Assembly: GCA_020055645.1 (NCBI GenBank)
Contig: CM034549.1
Coordinates: forward strand, 7,750,001 to 7,814,000
DNA length: 64,000 nt
Source: Tomocerus qinae
Taxonomy: Eukaryota > Arthropoda > Collembola > Entomobryomorpha > Tomoceridae
Direction: 5' to 3'
Positions 27,041 to 40,200 of this stretch are shown in pieces. Made by a program: the position numbers and the translations under genes. Each line of letters begins with the position of its first letter. Position 1 is the stretch's first letter. The notes beneath the pieces are model-generated. The model searched no databases and had not been told where the DNA came from. It saw nothing but the letters and a program-made list of their open reading frames with translations.

Positions 27041-28085
27041 CTACTTAAAATATTCGAAACTACTCGAAAATATTCGAAACTACTCGAAAATATTCGAAAC
27101 TACTCGAAAATATTCTAAACTACTCGAAAATATTCTAAACTACTCGAAAATATTCTAAACTACTCGAAAATATTCTAAAATACTCGAAAATATTCTAAAC
27201 TACTCGAAAATATTCTAAAATACTCGAAAATCTTCGAAAATACTCGAAAATATTCTAAACTACTCAAAAATATTCTAAACTACTCGAAAATATTCTAAAC
27301 TACTCGAAAATATTCGAAACTACTCGAAAATATTCGAAACTACTCGAAAATATTCGAAACTACTCGAAAATATACGAAACTACACGAAAATACTCGAAGG
27401 CATTCGAAAATACTCGAAGCATTCGAAAATACTCGAAGCATTCGAAAATACTCGAAGGCATTCGAAAATACTCGAAGCATTCGAAAATACTCGAAGGCAT
27501 TCGAAAATACTCGAAGCATTCGAAAATACTCGAAGGCATTCGAAAATACTCGAAGCATTCGAAAATACTCGAAGGCATTCGAAAATACTCGAAGGCATTC
27601 GAAAATACTCGAAGGCATTCGAAAATACTCGAAGGCATTCGAAAATACTCGAAGGCATTCGAAAATACTCGAAGGCATTCGAAAATACTCGAAGGCATTC
27701 GAAAATACTCGAAAGGCATTCGAAAATACTCGAAGGCATTCGAAAAAATTCGAAACTACTCGAAAATACTCGAAGGCATTCGAAAATACTCGAAGGCATT
27801 CGAAAATACTCGAAGGCATTCAAAAATACTAGAAGGCATTCGTAAATACTCCGAAGGCATTCGAAAATACTCGAAGGCATTCGAAAATACTCGAAGGCAT
27901 TCGAAAATACTCGAAGGCATTCGAAAATACTCGAAGGCATTCGAAAATACTCGAAGGCATTCGAAAATACTCGAAGGCATTCGAAAATACTCGAAGGCAT
28001 TCGAAAATACTCGAAGGCATTCGAAAATACTCGAAGGCATTCGAAAATACTCGAAGGCATTCGATAATACTCGAAGGCATTCAAC
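27041..28085. repeat. 20-bp minisatellite, right arm (CTCGAAAA orientation)
   Basis: The first part (about 27041-27384) repeats ACTACTCGAAAATATTC(T/G)AA, which is the reverse complement of the unit ending the left arm. The second part (about 27385-28085) repeats AATACTCGAAGGCATTCGAA about 35 times, with some 19-bp units lacking one G. The frames encoding FEYFRMPSSIFECLRVFSNA-type repeats come from the 60-base cycle of a 20-bp unit and are not likely genes. Confidence 0.95.
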
Positions 28086-28721
28086 AGCCGATTTTTTAAT
28101 AATGGTTAATAGGCTTTATCTATGCTACATTGACCATTTTCGAATAGGTAGCCATCCAAAATGTTTGCTAGGTGGAATTTGACATTTTTTAAACTGGCAT
28201 CAAATATTCGATTTTATAACCAGCTACAGCCACACAGACTGCAATATTGAAAGGATGTATGAGTAACGTTGCCGTCGGGAACCAATGCCGACTGGCTCCG
28301 AATTTCAGGTTTGTAGCCAGTCTGGCATTGCTATTTAATTTTTAAAATATTCTGAGGGACCTGAGGAGCCTAATATAACCATAATAACGGTCCACCTGGA
28401 TTGTGCGTTACGTATTTTTAATCATACCCACCAATATTCAGCAAAACGAAGTTTTGACTTCGTTTGACATTTTATTCATATCGACAAATGTTGACCATTA
28501 ACCTATCAACCCAAGTCACCACGGCAATTATTAGCTAGCCCTACTGACTTATGCGTAGCCCACCCATTTCCCCTTTTTCCCCATAAGGAGCATAGACAAA
28601 TAGCCCAAAATCATATTCTTAAGCGGTACACTCCTTTCTAAATGGTTTTCCAAATTTTGAAAATGGAAACTAGATACAAATCGAGCGTAGTGCCTAGGAG
28701 GTAGGTAGTTGCTGCCTGAAG

Positions 28722-31700
28722 CTGGATAGGAACGCTAACCTGAGTACTAGTTAGTAAGTGTAGGTGCACAGGAGTCTGTCTAATGTATGTAGTGGTTGGT
28801 GCATGTGAGGAGAGAGAGGAGCAGGGCAGTTGAGTAGGGATAAAATTTTTTCATTTGACCCAAACGATGTTCGTAAGTAGTAAGGTACTATTCCATTCCA
28901 TTATTTCCGATCCAATCCAATCCACATCTCCGAATTCAATCTACTTATTGTCTCTCCATTCTCCACTGGAACACTCTAATCTATTTCATCCTTTCTCCAG
29001 CCCAAACTAAACAGACCTCTCCTCCTCCTACAACTTTCATTTATTCACAATCTCATGCCACTTTTTACTATTCACATGCATATTTACTACCATTCCTCAC
29101 TCATTCTAACAAACCCAATATCCATTCATTTCCCTATCATTTTTCAAAATATTAGGAATGTTTTGTATAGCGATACCTAATTTTGCATTTGATTTGACAT
29201 CACATATTAATTACTTTTAGTCATTTGTTTTAGTTATCAGTACCAAAATAGATATATTTTATTACAGTTCTTTGCTATTGTGTTAAATATTGTTCCTGAA
29301 GACATAATATAGGATACTATTAGAATAAGGATTCTGTATATTAAATTAAGAAGTTTTTATATGCTAATATCCAAACCATATCATTATACACGAATGGGGG
29401 TAAAAATTACATTAGTTTTGTAATTTGCAGTTATAGACATACGGACAGATGATTTTGTGAATGAAGAGATTGTAGATGGATTGAAATAAGGTACTCATAT
29501 ATCTAGGGATGGAGTGATGTATCTGAGAGTCAAGACTTGATTGGATTCTCACATTCTCACCTGCAACATGGAGAGAGGCACATCCGGCTGAGTTTAATTT
29601 TCTAGTATTACTGTACTGATTCATTTTCACTTAGATCCAAAATGAATTCATCGGAGTACAACTCTAATTTTTAAGTGTAGCAGGCATCGGACATTGTGTG
29701 TGGCGTGTATTAAATAACTAGCCATTAAACATGATGAGATGGAGAGAGCCACTAGAATCCCATTCAGGTGATGATCACATCTTTTTATACAGCGTTGGTG
29801 GATGGAATCCCATCAAGGGAAAAGCATAACCCTTAAAGCCTTTTCTAATCTGTCTTCAGGGCCATTCAGCTATTCACTCACTTTGACAAATAGAAATACC
29901 TACCTTAAAAAACTGCTACATGCATAAAAGACTTCCATATACAGCTCTGTGTGTATCTTACCCAACTTTCTTATTAGACTTAGTGCTGGGAATGAATATA
30001 TTTCGGAATAGAGCTTTCAGGCTCTGACTTGAGTATTTCACTACCATTTTCATTGTGGTGCTTGCCTATCGAAATTTATATGCTTGCATCTAATAAGTAG
30101 TTCCGTTGAATACTGATAAGCAGCATCGTACAATAGGTAGATCTATTAATACAAGTTCGTAATGTTTAATGTTGTGGAAGCCCGGTGAGAGATTGTCTAT
30201 TTCAGATGCTCTCTTATCAACTCCACGACTCCCTATCTATTCCATGTTACACCTTACACATTTTATATGGTAATATTTAATGGATCTTTAATTTACTCGG
30301 ACTTCGTTACGTACCTAAGTGCACTTATACAAGTACCTGGGATAGTCCTTAAAATTGTTCTAGGGTTGATACATTAAATTACAAACCCTTACACAACTAC
30401 ATCAACATTTTGCTTCTATGCTGAAACATATTACCATGCTAAAACCAATACACGGTGAAAATTCTAATTTGTTCTTGGATTTTAACGTTTAGCAATATAT
30501 TTACTTCACATCATTATTTTGGGACTTCTACGCAGATATATGAAATCATTATATTACTACTTTTGTTGAGATGAGAAGAGTTTCCATCTATCCAATGTTT
30601 ATATAAAGTATATTTTAAGTATATTGACTATATGTTATATCCTATATTTGTTATCTGTACTTACACCCAATTGAATTGATTCTTTAGACTGGCAATCATA
30701 ATGCAGCACGCAGTCTACGGTAAAAGGGTTAACGAAATAGGTTTGTGTGTTATATGGACAGATAGTTGGGGTCGAGTGTGAAATAATGGAAATAGGATCC
30801 ATGATGATGATGAGCACTGATTGTTCTGTATGAGGTGAGTGAGTGAGTGGGTACTTTGTCTGCCCGTCCCTTCCTTCCTCCAGCCAGAAGAATGAACCTG
30901 AGGCTTTACAGTAACACTACGTTGCCAAATTAATGGGACAACCCTTCCAATTCACGTTGTGTGTACCCTGTAAGTACCTAGCACGATTTAATATAGCCTG
31001 CAGCGATTATAAAATATACACTTCGTCCATATATGAGATCATAAATATTAACATACAGGTGAAAATCAAGATGCTCCTGCCCATTATGTTCCTTTACAGA
31101 GAAATTTTCCATGTTGCACCTTATAATGAACATTGACCGTTAGTATATTATGTGTACATAGATTAGTAGTTGGCATTTCCACTTCTCAGATCCGGGTCAA
31201 AAATAAATACAGAATAAATCTTAAAGAAAAACTTGCACTTTATTGTAATATCTGAGCCTAACAATTTTTATTTTTTGTATTTGTTTAAAGGTAGGAGTAA
31301 TGCAAGAGTATAGTGGTAAAGGTTTCCTGTAAATCTTGATAGAGAAACGAACGTGATTGTTGTTAACCGCACGGAGAGGAAACTATTTAAGTTAACACGA
31401 TGACTGTATGTGGATTGAACCGATTCTTTACAGCATTTCCTTGTAAAATGTAGGGAATGCGATAGATAAGGATTGCTTCGTGTAGTCGAGTGTTCCGTTC
31501 TGTGGCTATTTGTAGTTATGCGGTTATCTTCGAAGAAATCTTGTCTTTGAAGTTATCCACACAAAAGTCAGTCATGGAAAAATTAAAGGTAGCAGAAAGT
31601 TGTGACTATTGAGGTAAGACGAAAGGAATTGTGTTGCGGTAGTACAGATAGAGACTTGCGTAAGTCCAGGCAAAGGTTGAGTCCAGGCCAGGCAACCCCG

Positions 31701-34700
31701 CTAAGAGGAAAAAGCATGCCACAGAAAAATATAATTGGATGGTAAAAACACACAGGGCCGTCTGCAGAGGACTCCAGTCCACTTATCGTTAATAGGCACG
31801 GAGTTCATTTCGGATGGAAATAGACACACAGGGTCTCTTCACATTGTAATGGGAATTTATGACACAAAGGAATTTAATATGACCCTGAATATTAAATATT
31901 AGTCGTTGGGAACGCCAGATGAAATGGGAAAAGTTCGAGTCAGTGGACCACAAACTGAGGGAAAAGTCAGCGGGGGGAAAGGAGGAATCTTTGATTTAAT
32001 TGGGAAGATAATTGGGAACGAGTTGAATCTTCAGCTGGATAAAGAAAGCAACTCAAGTCCATTCCAGACTAAACAAAATTATCCTTCCTCGCTAACACAG
32101 TCCAGGGTTACAGTGCATTTCCCAGGCAGACACGTCTGATAGGTTAGGAAGGCCAGGTGACCCTTGATAGCCAAGGTTAATGAAAGACGTCCCATGCACA
32201 CCGAGTGGTAGACAACTCCTCACCGTTTAGATCACCGGCCATAATGTCCCTTGTTCTTTAATCTAAGTACTCACTCCTACCATCTTTCCACTTTTACAAG
32301 CCTAGGGCTTTTAATTAAAATATGGGAAAAATTATTTCATGCGAAACGGACAAATCAGTAAAATATTTATCAAAAGCTTGACCCTTGCCATTGCCCTTTG
32401 TTATTGAATTATGAAAGGTTTCGGCATCAAAATTTGGCTTAACTTCAGAAACAGTCCAAGAGCCAAAAATTTATTTAATGCGCTTGCGCATGACAAGCAA
32501 AAAAGTTATGTTCTCATACATGTTACATAAGTTTTTTTCCGCTACAGTGAAGACTACTAGACTAGAATAGATACCTTAATAGAATTTAAATAAGAAATTA
32601 ACTGTCAGAAGTAAATAGAATTTATGTAATCTAAAATCTAATCATTTGGGTTACATTTATTCATACATTCCTATGATCCAAAGAGGTATGGTTTTATTAG
32701 ATAGTGTTAAAAAGGAATTAATACCTATTCAAAATTTTGTTTGCAAACAGAAGTTTTATTTTAGTATATTTAGAAAAGGTGAAGTAAGTCATTTGTTCTA
32801 GAAAGGGAATTTCCATAATTTTGTCTTAGGCCTTGATAGGTGGAAATACGGTGTAGGATTTGTATATGCCTTGCAATAGGAATACCGCCATAGGAAGACA
32901 CATATTGGTAAGCTTAGCATGTCATAATGGAAAGTACCCCCTGAGGTGACCCCTTGACTCTTGTGTGGCCAATTATCGTCGTATTGTTAACTTGAGTTAA
33001 GAGTGTCCTTTTGTTGGCTTTGGTAACACAAAAGTTAGTTCGGAAGGTCTTTGTCCCCTTCATTACATTAGTCAGTCCAGTCAGACGAGGCCCTTCCTTC
33101 ATTACTCCCCTACATGCCAACCTTTGATTTTAGTAGATTGCAGACTCAGAAAAGTCAAAACACGGAAATCTGTCATTCTCGTCAAATAGATTCTGTTTTG
33201 AGGGAATTTACTATTAATTTAGCTACAAATGGATGAATGGATTTGGTAATGGACATTTGGATGCTCTGCTTTGTTAGATTTTGTTTAGGCCACTATATAA
33301 AAGGGTACCACATGTTAAGTTTCCGGTCTTTTGCTTATTTTCCATCGAAAAGCAATTCATGAGATTCCATGAAGTTACATTACATCACTCAGTTGGACTC
33401 AATTTAAGACCATAGAAAATGATATAGAAAAATAAACTCAATTTAGGCTGAAGTCTCTAATAAATGGTAATAATTACCAAACTAACCAAACCATGTCGGT
33501 TTCATTTCCGTCTTTTTATTAAATTAATTTCTCCATTTCTTGAATTAGTGTCAGTAAACTGCGTATTTCCTGCCGCAGAATCATATGGATTAATTATAAA
33601 CATTAAAAATCATTCTTACGTCCTTTAAACAACCAGGAAAGCCAGAAATGGTACAAAGTTCATTCAATTCCTCCAGAATTACATGGAAAACTATAATTAA
33701 AAAATAAATGACCTATTTACTCAAGAATTCTATTATCTGCGGCAACCCAATCGAATTTCGAAGAAATCAAAGTCGACAAAGTTATAGTTATAATTTAAGC
33801 TGGATTATCAAAAACATATTTTATGAATGAACTGAAACTTTTTAGGGTATACAAAACTACGTCGGTGTAGAAAATAGTGGTTTACATTACTGCCATCATA
33901 ATTATAATATTTGCCGATTCCAGAATCTGTTCCTTATTTGTGAATGATTTATTGACACTTTTTTCCTCTTGCGTATCTCAAATTATCAGACTATTGGTTT
34001 ATAAATTCATTTTTGTAACGGAAAACATTTTCCCGTTTGTGTTTTTCCAGTAAAATACATGAGACAACGTTTGCATCATCTTTGGTAGTTGAATTTCAAA
34101 AAAAAACAGCTAAAGTTTGCAGAATGCCCATTTTCTACTTCTTGAGAATAATTCAAGACCAGTAGTAGTATGACTATTACCTTCTTACCCGCCTATTGAC
34201 AATTCAAAGCAATATTACAAGCATATACGTAGTTTGATATAATTAATAAAAACATAATTAAATGGAGGCACTTATTAAGAAACTTAATTACACGAATTAC
34301 TTTATGAAAAAACATGCCTACTAATGGGCTGAGGTGTTTGACGGGTGTAAAACTAGTTTGAATGAAAAATATCGTTGGAATGTTTGGATAAAGTATCTCA
34401 TAATATATAGAACGTTGCATAATGTATGTAGGTTGGCATATCGGTCATCAGCAACTACTATGTAAAACGTACGTTAATTAACTTTAATGATTATAAGAGT
34501 AACGTAGAAGAGAATGAGACTTGTGTGTAGTACATGCACGTAGCTAGTCGGAGAGCGGTTTTCTTTTAGAGGCTTTGATTCCCGGATGTATGCGGTTGAC
34601 TTGACTGGTTCTATTGGAAATAAAGGTAGAACTTGAGAAAGGATATTTATTATACTAGAGAATATAGTACTTAAGTGTGAGATAATGGAACTCATCTTGT

Positions 34701-36664
34701 TTAAGTTTGAATTGAACTTTAATCCAAAGGACATGCACTACGAAGTATAACTTGGCTAAACGCTTCATCTACTTTTCACCTCAGTCGGTTTCCTTCCACG
34801 GTGTCTTGAGTTGTGGTCGTGAACTCCATTGACAAAAAATACAAGCAGTCATGTTCAACTCGAATGGTAACGAAAATATCATAATGCTACTACCTCCATT
34901 TAATTGCTACACGCTAGACTTATTTTATTCCGCAAGATTAACTTGTGTAACTCTATCTCTACAGTTAAAGCTGTTTTGTTTTACTCTAGTAGTTCCAAAT
35001 CCTCATGTCATCCAATGCCATCCCAATTATTTCAACTATGCAGGTAAAAATACAAAACTAGCCGACAGACTAATTTGGCTTGAGTTACATAAGAGACGCT
35101 AAAACATATGATTTTTGTAGTACATGACATGACATGACACTAAATAAACCAAGTTTCTTTTTCAACCTGTTTGGTTTACTTTAGTTGCTAATTGTTGTCT
35201 CACTGTATTTAACCAGATGTTTTCTTAGCTTTTATTTCTACAAGAATTCTTTCGTCAATAAAGGAAAGCTAAGAAAATTCAGAATATGTAATAGAACACT
35301 GTTTTAGTAATGAAATGTAAACACTCATTAGTTTTCTGAGAAATGTTCGTTTTGTCTTAGCACTCTTGATATTACTTGAGCATTACACAATGCCATTTAA
35401 ATAACTTTCTTCCATTTTACCACTCGCGTGTGTTTAGTCTAGTACTACATGTTGATACAAGTTGTCGTTGTAATTGCCGTGTATTTTTGCAATTTTTTGT
35501 GTTTAAGAAACATGGGATGCAACTCTCTGCTGGACTTGTTTATTTCTGCTGGACAAGCCCGAAGCAACGTGATTATCGTATCATCCCATATGGAGAGGTT
35601 CGTAGTTCATAGCAAAGGAAGCAACATTATAAAATAGAGTCAGTTGTCTACCTGCACCGAGTAAATACCTGAAGAAGTCAAATTGACTCATGTCATAGCA
35701 TGCTATGCATGTCACTAATAATAATAACCTAAACAGATGGACACAAATCTGCTTAGGCATGCACATGCAATCTAATTGTGATACATGCACTTAGGTACTT
35801 TTTCTAGAAATTGTTTCTGAAACTAAAAGCAGATGAGATGGACGAGTATGTGATGGCTCTGATGCTGTGGGGACAAGGACAGCTGCTATTGAAATAAGAA
35901 CAACTTAGCCATAATATCTACACAGAATAAGCATCCCATTTCACAGTATCCATTTACAGTCGCATAATTTGCAAATTATATTGCTTTTTTTGTCTAATTT
36001 GAGTTTTGTGACGTGACATGCACAAGATCTATGTCTTTATATGGAAAATAAAATACCCTGTCGTTGAATTTTTATTTTGTAAAAATAGATATAGAATTGA
36101 CTAATACCAAAAAGTAAAAAATTGAGCAAATTAAACAGCACGACTGCTCTATCGCTCATTTCATAGACCTATCTAATAGGTGCCCATGATATCTGCTTTA
36201 AAAATTAATTAAAATAAATTAATTATGAAAGTATGTTGAATGGTCCAGAAGATATTAATATTTATCTATGGATTGATAATTCAATAGTTTTTGTTTTCCG
36301 TACATCGTGAATATTTTAGTGTACAGAGTAAAAAGATGTAAGTGATTGCCCGAAGGAGTATTGGATGGTGTACTGAGTATTGTAGAATAGTGGAAAGACG
36401 CATCGCTGCACTTGCTCAATTATTTGGCATTAAATGTACGTGTTTGATGTTGGTGACATTTGGATTGGATGGTCATTTAAGGATTCGTTGGCTTTGGTTT
36501 GTTTGGTTGGTTTGGAGTGGATGGGTTTGAAGTTGACGTTGACTTTGTCTTTTCTTTTGTCGTTGGTTGGGCTGACATGAGTCAGATTGAAATGGGCAGC
36601 TTCTTTCTAGCCATCCTCTTTCTTAGGTACTTCCACACAAACGTTTTTATTCTCCCAACCAAGT
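28722..36664. other. Non-coding stretch
   Basis: Frames here are all under 90 codons with no recognisable motif. The sequence is AT-rich with scattered short repeats, such as three CATGA units near 35125. I see no RNA gene or complete mobile element. Confidence 0.55.
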
Positions 36665-36672
36665 ATTATGGA
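36665..36672. repeat. Left target-site duplication ATTATGGA of the hAT-type MITE
   Basis: This 8-bp word directly abuts the left terminal repeat. The identical word follows the right terminal repeat at 37267-37274. An 8-bp duplication is the hallmark of hAT insertion. Confidence 0.93.
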
Positions 36673-37266
36673 CAGTGTACAAAATTTACCACTTTTTAGG
36701 CTTTTTTACCATCACAGTGGTAAAAATGCACTTAATGGTATAAATGCATTTAATGGTAAAAATGGTAAATATTTGAGATGGATTAGACAGCTTACTACAG
36801 ATATTAGACTTCCTAAAATATAAAGGTTTTAAAACTTTATTTTCTATGAAACATAATTTCCAATTAGCCCCTTAATTAATTATTAAATTAGTCAAGTAAA
36901 TATTACTAAAACCAAAGTTGCATTTGGTATTGTCAAATTAAAATTGATTTGAAGGCAATTTAATAGCAATTAATTTCTCATTCGGCAAATAAGAGCTATA
37001 GCTATTAATGCCCACATTGGTTGAATCTAACTCAGATTGGTGAAAACTTATCAATTAGTAACAACAATCATCAGCTGCTAAGCTATTTCATACTTTGGCA
37101 CCGAATTTTATTCAAAATCTACACACGAAATTTAAACGAAACAATTTTTACCATTTTTTACCATTTTTTACCACTTACCACTACTTTTTAGGTAGTGGTA
37201 CTTAACGTTAAATACCATTAAAAACCACTTACCACTGGTAAGTGGTAAATGGTATTTTGTACACTG
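36673..37266. mobile_element. hAT-superfamily MITE, 594 bp
   Basis: The terminal inverted repeat begins CAGTGTACAAAAT at 36673-36685, with its exact complement at 37254-37266. The match continues imperfectly into TTTACCACTT-like sequence. The CAGTG start and the perfect 8-bp duplication ATTATGGA identify a hAT-type non-autonomous element. Both ends are crowded with TTACCA / TGGTAA words in either orientation, as expected for subterminal transposase-binding sites. Near the right end, arms ACCACTTACCA and TGGTAAGTGGT face each other across one base (37224-37246). It has no coding capacity. The intact duplication suggests a fairly recent insertion. Confidence 0.93.
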
Positions 37267-37274
37267 ATTATGGA
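37267..37274. repeat. Right target-site duplication ATTATGGA of the hAT-type MITE
   Basis: It is identical to 36665-36672 and directly follows the right terminal repeat. Confidence 0.93.
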
Positions 37275-40200
37275 TTGTGTATATACAGATGATGAGATGT
37301 AAGTCAGACTAGCAATAGTAGTAATGAATTAGTTGTAGTACGAACAAGTACAAAGGAAAGGTAATTGAACGAGACAAGAGAAGATTTTCTGCTCACTTGA
37401 CTTTGACTTGGTTGACTCACTGATTTGATTGTGTTGTTAGTTAACGTACTTCTTCTCAACATTCTTATAATACTCCTATTTTAACATACTTTAAGGTACT
37501 TCACCATTTCCTATTCCACTACCTACATATCTACACATACACATTACATAACACTTTTCTATATCTTTACATCTCTTATGGCATACAGGTACACATCATT
37601 ACACTCTATTCACAAAATCTACCGATACAAGTACACAAGTATCTACTCCATCTCTATGTATACCAAATGGTGACTAATACAAATAATTTAATACCCTAAA
37701 TAGGTAACTATTGATTGTAACCTTTCTTTGACACTGTAATTTGTAAAACAAATTCTTGTAATTCTATTTTACACAACGAAATCAGATTTTCCCCGTTTTT
37801 GGACATCAAATTAAATGAATAAACAAACAGCCTTTTTGACATGAAAATATACAATTTAATAATAAATTAGTTTGGTGAAAATCTCAGGTATCACATTCTG
37901 TTTACCTTCTCGCAAGAATCGCAAGCATTTTTATTCTACGTATTAAAAGTGGTAGTCCAAAAGTGTTCAATTTTTATTAACTATGATTTTGCTCTAGTGC
38001 AATGTAGTTCTTTCTAATTTAGTTCATTTCATTAGGATGTAGAAAAGGTCATATGATTAGAGACACGAAGATGATCGTTAGTAAGTTACCATGCATCAAT
38101 ATGGAGTCCCATGGGAATTTACAGTACCTTGAATTTTCATTTCAGGATTTCACTTGGACTTGGGTACGTCATTACGAAACAACAATTATTGCAATTATTT
38201 GCCATAGGTAATTAAGTCCTAATTGCTTGATTGTACTTCTTCTGTCAACTATTCTACCCTGCAAGTTGACAATGACAATACTAAAACATACACGTTAGGT
38301 ATATCCTGTGTACAATAAATTATCTTGCATATCCTCGATATTTGTTAAACCTTATACAAGAGCTAATTAGATAGTATACTTTGACTTTGTCATTAAGTAG
38401 TAATGGCATTTGATTATTTTTTACTTGTGACTTGAATTGTATGGTGATGAGATAATTTGCCAAATTAAAATTATTGTATGCAAATTACTGTAATTACAAA
38501 TTAGTAGATAAATACGCATACAAGTATGGGAGTAAATATGTTAAGCTCATTATGATACCTTAGCGTGGAGTGTCCGATAGAATATCATGTACGTATTGTT
38601 ACTATCACAAAAACCTCAAAGCCCTTCTCCAAATTGAATTTGCACAAAGAGGATAGCTGTATCAATGTGTAAAATGCAGGAGGGGTAATGTAAATTAAAA
38701 ATAAGCAGATAGTAAATTAGCTATTATGGTCTAGCTGGCTAATTTTGTGGAAGTAAGCTATAACATGTTATACCGTATAGATATTTATGTATGCGTATTA
38801 GCAAGGTACAGAAGAACTTCACATGGGCGTATATTGAAAATGCAATTAGTAATTAGCATGGAATTGTTATTGCCAACTGCATGTGGTATACCTTTGTGTT
38901 TTGTTAACTCTTGCTATACTTAGTACAACATTTCCTCACCTATGAGCGTTTAATTGTTGGGTAAGTGAAAAACACTAACGTCCGTTCCAAGTATGAATGA
39001 ATACACAGAAATACAAGTGCCTTGTGTAAATGCACTCCGGATAATGTCTTGATATCATGGGAATAGGTATTATTGGCACTATTTCTATCCTTTGAGAATT
39101 CTGAAGCTAAAATTCCCAAAGATTCAGAATATCGTCAGTCAGTAAGCTGCTGAAATAAAATCAATTCAGTGTATGGATCATTACAAGCTAAATAGTAGAA
39201 ATTTTAGGAATTGATGATTTCCCTTATTGGATATTATGTTGTGTTGAATATCCGTAGAAATCAGAAATCTTCTCAGCCTTTGGTTCAAATTCAAACTACA
39301 GAGAGAACTTTAATATGTGATATTTGGTACCCGGTCTCAAAATAAATTCAAAATATTTTAAAATGAATTCATACAATGTAGATTTCAATTCGATCAGCTC
39401 CGCAAAAAACAATTTAGAAACTATTGAATAATTTGTATTAAAATATTTCAAGATTCGACAATTCTCCCCTGAAGTTTCTACTAATGAAGTAAGCTGTAGT
39501 TTTGATACAAGGTAATATTATATTACATAGGTATATGCTGGGTCTCGATGTGTATAGATGTACCTTCCACCCACTCATAGGCACTAATTGCTATTATACA
39601 TTTGTTCGAGGATTTAATTGAGTGTAATGAGTTCTCAATAGGAAATCATAATTTCATAATTAGTTTACAGCATTTGATTTCATCTGAACAATTAATTAGG
39701 AAAGGAGCTGAGCAATCCCGATGGTTATCTCATCACTCTCCTGAAATTAAATCAGCACTTTTGTCTGGGGAACGAGTCGGAGAAGTCCCGCAGAGCATTC
39801 AGCCTTCCCTATCATGCACACTCTCTTACCTTATTACCCGCTATTCATTTTTATGCAGATATACAGCTACTAAGAGGTATAAACTCTGAATTAACACTTA
39901 ATAGTATATTATATCATACTAGGTACCTCAGTCAAGACCAATGAGTGTTAACTTCTGGACGTGAATACATCTTGTACTATTACAAAATGTGCACACGACT
40001 GAAAAAAGGTTCAACTCCTATTTAATTTCACTAATTGCATTATATTGAACTGTTGAAATTGCATTCGTAAATCCGTTCATGCAAAGTACATTTTACCCAT
40101 TTCATGGCAAAACCAACATTACTCTATAAAAGAATTGGATAAGCAAGTAAATCGAAAAGCGAGCTTGACTACCTTTTAGTGCTAAGCTAATTAATACAGA

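Larger units (their letters stand above)
25334..28721. mobile_element. 3.4-kb inverted-repeat element carrying a minisatellite
   Basis: The ends are a perfect 13-bp inverted repeat: CTTCAGGCAGCAA at 25334-25346 and its complement at 28709-28721. About 65 bases inside each end there is a further matching inverted segment, AAAATTTGGAAA, at nearly the same distance, so the ends resemble each other beyond the outermost bases. No clear target duplication flanks it. The inside has no transposase, so it would be non-autonomous. It contains a roughly 187-bp diverged tandem duplication and a large 20-bp minisatellite in two opposed arms. The family is unknown to me. Confidence 0.6.

Noticed and set aside
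26471..28084. Long open frames (up to 234 codons) across the minisatellite on both strands
   Set aside because: They arise because a 20-bp unit without stops stays open in all three frames, giving a 20-residue peptide repeat such as FEYFRMPSSIFECLRVFSNA. There is no start context, splicing or non-repeat domain.
26577..28085. CRISPR-like array
   Set aside because: The units are contiguous tandem copies without unique spacers, and the window is an animal genome.
27041..28085. Heat-shock elements in the GAA/TTC-rich minisatellite
   Set aside because: GAA and TTC blocks occur, but their spacing is not the regular two-base spacing of inverted nGAAn pentamers.
31906..32139. 77-codon frame with a Gly/Lys-rich start
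   Set aside because: It begins at a non-ATG codon and has no recognisable domain or splicing support.
39602..39889. 95-codon + strand frame
   Set aside because: It starts at a non-ATG codon and shows no family resemblance; the length is within chance for this window.
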